A stretch of DNA of 64,000 bases from assembly GCA_017591395.1 (NCBI GenBank), contig WEDG01009072.1, positions 31,001 through 95,000 of the forward strand. The letters are read 5' to 3'. The number at the start of each line of letters is the position of its first letter. Position 1 is the first letter of the stretch. This document shows positions 59,591 through 64,000 of this stretch, piece by piece. The notes beneath the pieces are model-generated. The model was given only the letters and a program-made list of their open reading frames with translations. It did not search any database and was not told the DNA's origin. This DNA comes from Schistocephalus solidus. Lineage: Eukaryota; Platyhelminthes; Cestoda; Diphyllobothriidea; Diphyllobothriidae. Made by a program: the position numbers and the translations under genes.

Positions 59591-60839
59591 CAAGCATGCA
59601 AAAGAGATTAAAGCGAAGAAAATACTAGGTTCCCATTAGGTTTTTTTCTTTTTTGTGTCCATCTCACATTCCTCTTATGGGCTCAGTGTTCAGTGAAGTT
59701 CTTCCACGAAGTGTTCTCCAATTTAGGTTTGAAAAGTGCGATTTTCATCTGTGAAATTTGAAGGTCTTTACTCAAAATAACGACCAATAGCATCTGCCTA
59801 TTCATTCCAAAGAGATACATGCCGACTTGTTTCACTGATATAAATTTTAGAGGTATTAGGCTAATAAACGCTTCAAAGACTTCCAGAGTTACCATTTACT
59901 AGCAGATTGCCTCTTTCAAGTAGTCGTTGAGATACTTGAAAATACTATATTAATCTCCTGAGAGATACTTGAACTAACTTATATAACCAGTTTGGACCCC
60001 TTCTCTGTCGTATTTGAAATATGAGATTTAAATTTGAAATTTTGGAGAATGTCGTCTCTATAATTTGCCACTATTAAGTACTTGGTGCACCTTGGTGATG
60101 TATATTTAATACGTTCGCGCAGTTTGAGCGAGTACAGCGTAACTGTTTCAGGTGATGATGTCTGTGGATTAGTATCCACGAGTCTTAGAGCATGACTTGA
60201 ATCTAGCATAAGTGGGCTGTCATACAGAGCATAATTTACATTACCAAATCTTTTGGTGTTTGTTCAGTTCGTTTATAGCAAATTTTTTGATCATTTTGTT
60301 TACTGCGACTGATTTGCCAGGTTCGCGGCAGCTAGTTGGTTAACATACAAGTTTCCCAATTTCGGCGTTTTAAACGACTGCCTCAGAAAAGTAAATAGCG
60401 TTAATCCTACAAAGTGCGAGAATTAACGAGAAATAAGATATCAATCAGAGACTGGCCCTAACGCATTGACTAAAACCCACAGTTAATGGTGAATGACATT
60501 TGATCAAATTAAATCATAGTTATTGAAAACGATATAAATTTGCCTAGCATTAAACATTTTTACGAAGTATGGAAATCCCCAGGGCTTGAACTCCCATAAT
60601 AAAAATTAATTTAATTTTAAAAAATGCAAACAACTGAAAAAAAAACAACATAAGCATTACAACGGTTAACAAATTCTCCTTGCATCTACAACGGAGATAA
60701 CTATCCTCCTTTAATTTGTGTAATACGAAAGATGTTAAGTGGTGAGGGGTATAATACTAAACGCTGTTAGTTCGGAGAGTCTGCGTTATTTTTTTGATCT
60801 TTTTATTGTCTGATATGTTAAAAACTGCTGATAGAAGTA
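59591..60839. other. no gene recognised
   Basis: AT-rich. Minus-strand ORFs at 59683-59895 and 59979-60209 have no recognisable motif. Confidence 0.35.
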
Positions 60840-60905
60840 AACAAATGACTTACAGGAAAGAAGTTAGAGTGAGAAGGTGTGATCGCTGGAACTAGACGTT
60901 TATTG

Positions 60906-60947
60906 GCCTGACGTTCCAGATTCTTGTTCGAACCTTTCATTAGAAAC
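60906..60947 (-). ncRNA. hammerhead-like core, minus-strand end of the Penelope-like remnant
   Basis: Minus strand: GTTT, CTAATGA (CTGATGA with one change), AA, GGTTC-GAACAA-GAATC, T, GGAAC, GTC, AGGC. Stem I GTTT/AGGC and stem II GGTTC/GAATC pair with G-U. The first core A and GAAA both carry a substitution, so it is probably inactive. CCAATAAACG follows. Confidence 0.5.
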
Positions 60948-61268
60948 AGTCGCAGAGGCGTAAGATGCACATGTCGTGGTCACGAAACCACATGCGAGCG
61001 AGCTGCTCGAACCCTGGTTCTCAGGCCCACAGTCAAGCGAAATAACCCCCCTCCTTCCTATATTCTGGGGACATTGAGCCAAACTTCCGCGTAATTTTCC
61101 CGTACGATGATGAAGTTGCAGGGATTAGCTGCTCGGACGCGAACTGACCAGCCATCATCGCATCAAATACGACCGCTCAACGGTGATGGCGATAGCTACT
61201 AATTGCAGTACGCGTGTGGTCATGTGACAACTATGGACTACAAATAATGTGCACCCTTATGGGTGGCT

Positions 61269-61310
61269 GTCTCTGATGATGGGTTCGAGCAAGAGTCCAA
61301 AATGTCGGGT
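61269..61310 (+). ncRNA. hammerhead-like core, plus-strand end of the Penelope-like remnant
   Basis: GTCT, CTGATGA, T, GGGTTC-GAGCAA-GAGTCC, AAAAT where GAAAC is expected, GTC, GGGT. Stem II pairs over six positions. The near-absent stem III matches the minimal type I hammerheads reported in Penelope-like elements. Comparison with the minus-strand copy suggests a common ancestor with GAAAC. Confidence 0.5.
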
Positions 61311-61340
61311 TAATGCGAAGGGAACTAGTTGAGCTTAATG

Positions 61341-64000
61341 GATGTCCATGAAATGACAGAGTTTTTGATTGACTTCACAAGTTCTGATATTTTTAGGTTT
61401 TGTGTATCATAACCTTCAAAATAATACAATGTTTGGAAGCTTTGGCGTATGAACTGATTTCCTCGACACCTGTTTTTATAGAAATGATGGCTTGGGTCGT
61501 ATTTGTAGGCTCTTCCAAACAGGAAGCAATATCCATCTGGGAAATGGACATTTAAAATGGGTATTCACAATAAATATACTCCTGATTAATTGAAAAACCT
61601 GCCATACTGAGTTAAATTATACTTCACTTAATAATGTCCACACAGGTCATCAGTTTTCAAAGAAAAAAGAAGAAAATTTGATCATTTTTCAGCTTATCTA
61701 TCTTCCTGATTGATATTGATAATCTTTCCGTCACACACTACAATAACACATTTGTGATTTTCGCTAGAACCGCGTTCGCTACCCTTGTGGTTACAATTTA
61801 CAACGCACAGTAAGATGAACAGTTAAATAACAACAAATTAGTCAGTCATGTTATTATGTGCTTGCTTCATTGCTAAATTGCCAATTTACGGAATCTATGC
61901 CACAGGAAAGGTACCTGATCAATTACACAAAAAGTTAAAATGACCAGCTGATGGTTAGCCTCTTCGCGTTTAATTTTTTGAGTATTTATCCATACGAGAG
62001 AATTTTTAAAAAATGACTTTAGGCTTTTTAGTTTTGTTTGGACACCCAATTATATGGAGACCTATATGTAAATCTTGAAAAAGAAAACATTCTGCTTTTT
62101 TGAAAAATCAACCCGCTTATTTATTTCCAACTTCACTAGGTACGCACAGATTTTTAAAAAAAAACACTTCAAATGGATAAAGACTGTTTGAGCAAAGGAT
62201 TCCTCCTTTGATTACTGCCTTTTAGCACAATAAGCCCTAATTATGCATAAATTATAGTCTAGCAAATTTCTTTACAAAGAAAATTACCGAAATATAAGGG
62301 AACGTTTCTTCCTCTCCCTTTCCCGCAATTCGAAACTTTTCTTTCCTTAAAAACCTATTCTATCTGGGACAAGAACTTTTCTGGAACACGTTAGCCGAGT
62401 GAGCAAAATATAGGTCGTTTGATATGACCCGCATCATCACGTTCCCTAAGTTACACTGCCCACTGTTAATTACCTCTGTGTATCGTCTTCACAGTAGGGT
62501 AGCGTTCCAGATCTCAAGGCTCATTTACCAAAGACGAAACTTTCCCAAAACGCCGTTGATTCGAACACAATTTAATTTACTTTGCACAGGATGGTTTCTG
62601 GGATTTTGTCCCGTTTCCGCTGCAATTTCCGAAACTTTGAACTTTTGTACCTAATTGCCCTAAATCATATTTGTTTCCGGTTTTGATGGCCTGAAGTTGG
62701 AAGTGAATAGAGGACGAAGTTTGAAAGGATAATGAACAAACGATAAAAAGGGACGTTTTTATAAGCAAACTGAAGAAAGCTCCTGTGCATTTTCTCATTA
62801 AGCATAGCCTCCATCAACTAAAGCCTCTTTAATATATACACGAAAACCTTTGTAGCGCATTGTTATGTCAAATACATAATAGAGTACGAGGACTTGGTAG
62901 CTCGCGAACAACTGCTCGGTTGCCTCGATGCTTGAGGAATACGCTGCACATAAAAACAGGGGATTCAACTTTCATTAAATAACACAACATCAAGTGTTTG
63001 TAACATTGCAACAGTAATTATTGTACGAGCAACGATGACGTGTTTAATAAATGGAAGATACGCACAAAATGTTGACACTTAGCAGAATTACCTGAGGCTC
63101 ACTGATTTAACGAACAAAAGCAAGATATATTGGTAGAATTCAGCATCAATGTCTTAAGGCTGCATTCTTTAGATTGTGCAAGTTGGCAGTCAATAAAGCA
63201 GAGGAAACAAACTACGGTATATTTTGCTGGCATGTTGTGCTTTTAACGCATTACCCCGCTCTCTCTCTCCTCACCTATTACAGACGAAGGCGACGATAGA
63301 ATGACACAGGGTATTGGTACGGGATCTTTGCAACTGTTTGCTGGGTGTTTGATAAACCTCACCTGCTCCGCCGAATAAAACGGTGCAGTAGTAATCAAAC
63401 TGATCATCCAACCCCGTTCTTATGCGTCCATTTCTTTTAAAGTTGACAGTGTGACGATTACTCCACACAAGAGACGGGCCCCTACCTTCGTTGATAGACA
63501 CCAGGCAGATGAACTATAACACAGGCTGACGCCCCATGTATTTGTTTCGGAGTCCGTACGCCTCTCAGGTTGATTGGCTGCAACCGTGGTGATGGCGTTG
63601 GCAAGTATATTCCTTTGGAGTAACCTTACCATCTACTCTGACGTATGGCGTTTGTCCGCAACTACACCAGACCGGGTAACCTAGGTTCTGACCGAGCGTG
63701 CTCATATGGTGCCTACATTGATCTGCTGGCCTGTTCATAATTGCCTGTTTGACTCTGTGAGCCCTCTTGACTCCACTTGAATAATGAAGATGGTTTCCAG
63801 TAGATTTTTGACAATTGAAAGGGCTCACACTGTTTGTCAGTTAGCCGCATATTTACGGCTCTAACGGCCAGCTAAACTTTCAAGTATTCACTAAGGGTTC
63901 GCCGGACTACCACCGATAATTTACCCCCACGAACCCATGCCCAAACTGACTGACAATGCACAGCGTTACCCTCGATGTCTTTCATGCTGCCATGAACTCA
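61341..64000. other. no gene recognised
   Basis: AT-rich to about 63.2 kb. From about 63.25 kb to the end the sequence is more GC-rich and holds three overlapping minus-strand ORFs (63271-63501, 63420-63632, 63565-63828). The last reads NLGYPVWCSCGQTPYVRVDG and similar. This block may be a gene fragment or repeat continuing past the window; I cannot assign it. Confidence 0.3.

Larger units (their letters stand above)
60840..61340. mobile_element. Penelope-like element remnant: two hammerhead-bearing ends in opposite orientation
   Basis: About 60840-61000 (minus sense) and 61200-61340 (plus sense) contain homologous sequence. Shared words are ATGTGCAYCTTA, CTGTYTCTRATGA, GGTTCGARCAAGA, GTC and GAACTAG or CTAGTTCC. 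Each carries a 42-nt hammerhead-like core of identical length. Penelope-like retroelements are known to have such ribozymes in their pseudo-LTRs and often leave inverted partial copies. No reverse transcriptase or GIY-YIG coding sequence remains between them. Confidence 0.5.

Overview
The window looks like about 64 kb of gene-poor, AT-rich animal DNA. ORFs are almost all short, nothing is arranged in operons, and there are no rRNA or intact tRNA genes. Repeats carry most of the recognisable information: a tRNA-headed short repeat with a hammerhead-like core, a Penelope-like element with hammerhead-like ends, degenerate TTAGGG-like blocks, and (TA)n, (CA)n and (GAT)n microsatellites. This mix, with a candidate 29-nt intron, points to a repeat-rich parasitic flatworm (Platyhelminthes). 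A large-genome tapeworm of the diphyllobothriid type is my guess; the sequence does not prove it.

Layout. 0-4.5 kb: a set of minus-strand candidate exons ending in a 3' exon with a poly(A) signal. 4.5-13.3 kb: nothing recognised. 13.3-14.2 kb: repeat R1 and a 437-bp fold-back element. 15.57 kb: the one confidently recognised gene piece, the first coding exon of a neuronal calcium sensor (NCS/recoverin) EF-hand protein on the plus strand, followed by a GTGAGT donor; its later exons were not found. 17.0-17.75 kb: a ~350-bp tandem duplication. 19-26.6 kb: R1 copies, inverted repeats, (TA)n tracts and a few low-complexity ORFs. 28-52 kb: many R1 copies, two other repeat families (R2 and R3) and a candidate minus-strand exon pair at 47.6-48.0 kb. 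55-64 kb: one more R1 copy, a 154-residue ORF, an RFX X-box-like site and the Penelope-like remnant.

Repeat families named here. R1 is about 300 bp: a tRNA-like pol III promoter head, then a type I hammerhead-like fold, then two stem-loops; it is often in head-to-tail pairs 260-311 bp apart. R2 is about 300-400 bp, relatively GC-rich, and partly tandem at 39.3-40.35 kb. R3 is rich in degenerate GGTTAGGG-like words and tends to carry a GGGAATATTT motif.

The most notable observation is the ribozyme architecture of R1. It parallels the schistosome SINE-like satellite with hammerheads, but position 10.1/11.1 is C-A or U-A instead of the usual G-C. Paired changes between copies support the helices.
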